Source: Akkermansia sp.
GTDB taxonomy: Bacteria > Verrucomicrobiota > Verrucomicrobiia > Verrucomicrobiales > Akkermansiaceae
Length of the DNA: 64,000 nt
Direction of reading: 5' to 3'
NCBI GenBank assembly: GCA_017472085.1
Contig: JAFUQZ010000008.1
Coordinates: 23,646-87,645, forward strand
Shown here: positions 63,931-64,000 of the stretch, piece after piece
Layout of the letters: the number at the start of each line of letters is the position of its first letter
Numbering within the stretch: position 1 is the stretch's first letter
Position numbers and translations under genes: made by a program
The notes under the pieces: model-generated
Told to the model about the DNA's origin: nothing
Database searches by the model: none
Seen by the model: only the letters and a program-made list of their open reading frames with translations

Positions 63931-63994
63931 ATGGAAGGTTGTATTTATCCCAATAAACCTTATATTGGGGTTGCATAAAACACACACCTTCCAT
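63931..63994. promoter_or_regulatory. Nested inverted repeats with promoter at the window end
   Basis: Outer arms ATGGAAGGT (63931-63939) / ACCTTCCAT (63986-63994); inner arms ATCCCAAT (63947-63954) / ATTGGGGT (63964-63971). TTGTAT (63939-63944) and TATATT (63961-63966), 16-bp spacer, lie inside. An ATG GCT at 63993 could start a gene that continues beyond the window. Confidence 0.5.
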
Positions 63995-64000
63995 GGCTAA

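Overview
The window looks like a chromosomal segment of a gut-associated Verrucomicrobiota, most likely an Akkermansiaceae (Akkermansia-like) lineage. The support is a C-terminal VPEP..LLALAGLA..RRRRR sorting tail on a secreted protein, a TIGR04073-type 'exosortase-associated' protein, an LpxC-FabZ fusion, a fucose-type lactaldehyde reductase next to a GH16 glycanase, and high-GC coding sequence with very few Shine-Dalgarno sites. Taxonomy is inferred from protein features only.

Layout. 1-10.3 kb: start of an Aas-like acyl-ACP synthetase (minus, cut by the window edge), divergent from glnS-ribBA, then ftsH-rsfS, a GH18 family protein and a small unknown protein (minus), then ychF. 10.3-16 kb (minus): lipoprotein, M42 aminopeptidase, purD, and a membrane GT2 glycosyltransferase followed by an L,D-transpeptidase. 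16-18.9 kb (plus): secreted protein, apaG, rpe and a VC0807-like membrane protein, closed by a bidirectional terminator. 18.9-19.8 kb: an IdeS-like secreted cysteine peptidase with a PEP-CTERM tail. 19.9-33.5 kb (minus): the classic tRNA-Thr, tuf, tRNA-Trp, secE, nusG, rplKAJL, rpoBC transcription/translation block. 33.6-41 kb: Sel1-like protein, two small membrane proteins, and a giant DUF4011/DUF3320 helicase-nuclease broken by a frameshift. 41-51.8 kb (mostly minus): hisIE, hemL, a DUF3313-like lipoprotein with rnr, the GGGtGRT protein with an IscU-like partner, eno, two DUF3592-like proteins and mntP. 51.9-57 kb: fucO, GH16, an ArsB/NhaD permease and lpxC-fabZ. 57-64 kb: rpmH-rnpA-yidD-yidC, two radical SAM genes of the siroheme-to-heme route (ahbD-like, ahbC), a TIGR04073 protein and a small membrane protein. 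The last bases carry a promoter inside an inverted repeat. No CRISPR array, transposase, rRNA or prophage genes were seen.

The most striking global signal is transcriptional. At about 18 promoters the start codon lies only 6-12 nt downstream of a sigma70-type -10 box, which predicts leaderless or near-leaderless mRNAs; only rpmH has a textbook Shine-Dalgarno sequence. Several long open frames begin inside their own promoter, so the starts given here are corrected to the first codon after the -10.

Functionally the window joins core machinery (transcription, ribosome, membrane insertion, proteolysis, glycolysis) with mucus-niche functions: fucose catabolism, GH16/GH18 glycosidases and an IgG-protease-like enzyme. 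Heme synthesis is represented by hemL (C5 start) and ahbC/ahbD-like genes (end of the siroheme route). Items needing experiment or database search are the IdeS-like peptidase, the leaderless architecture, a long promoter sequence shared by ychF and the ahb operon, two families of intergenic motifs, and the quasi-palindromic frameshift in the helicase gene.
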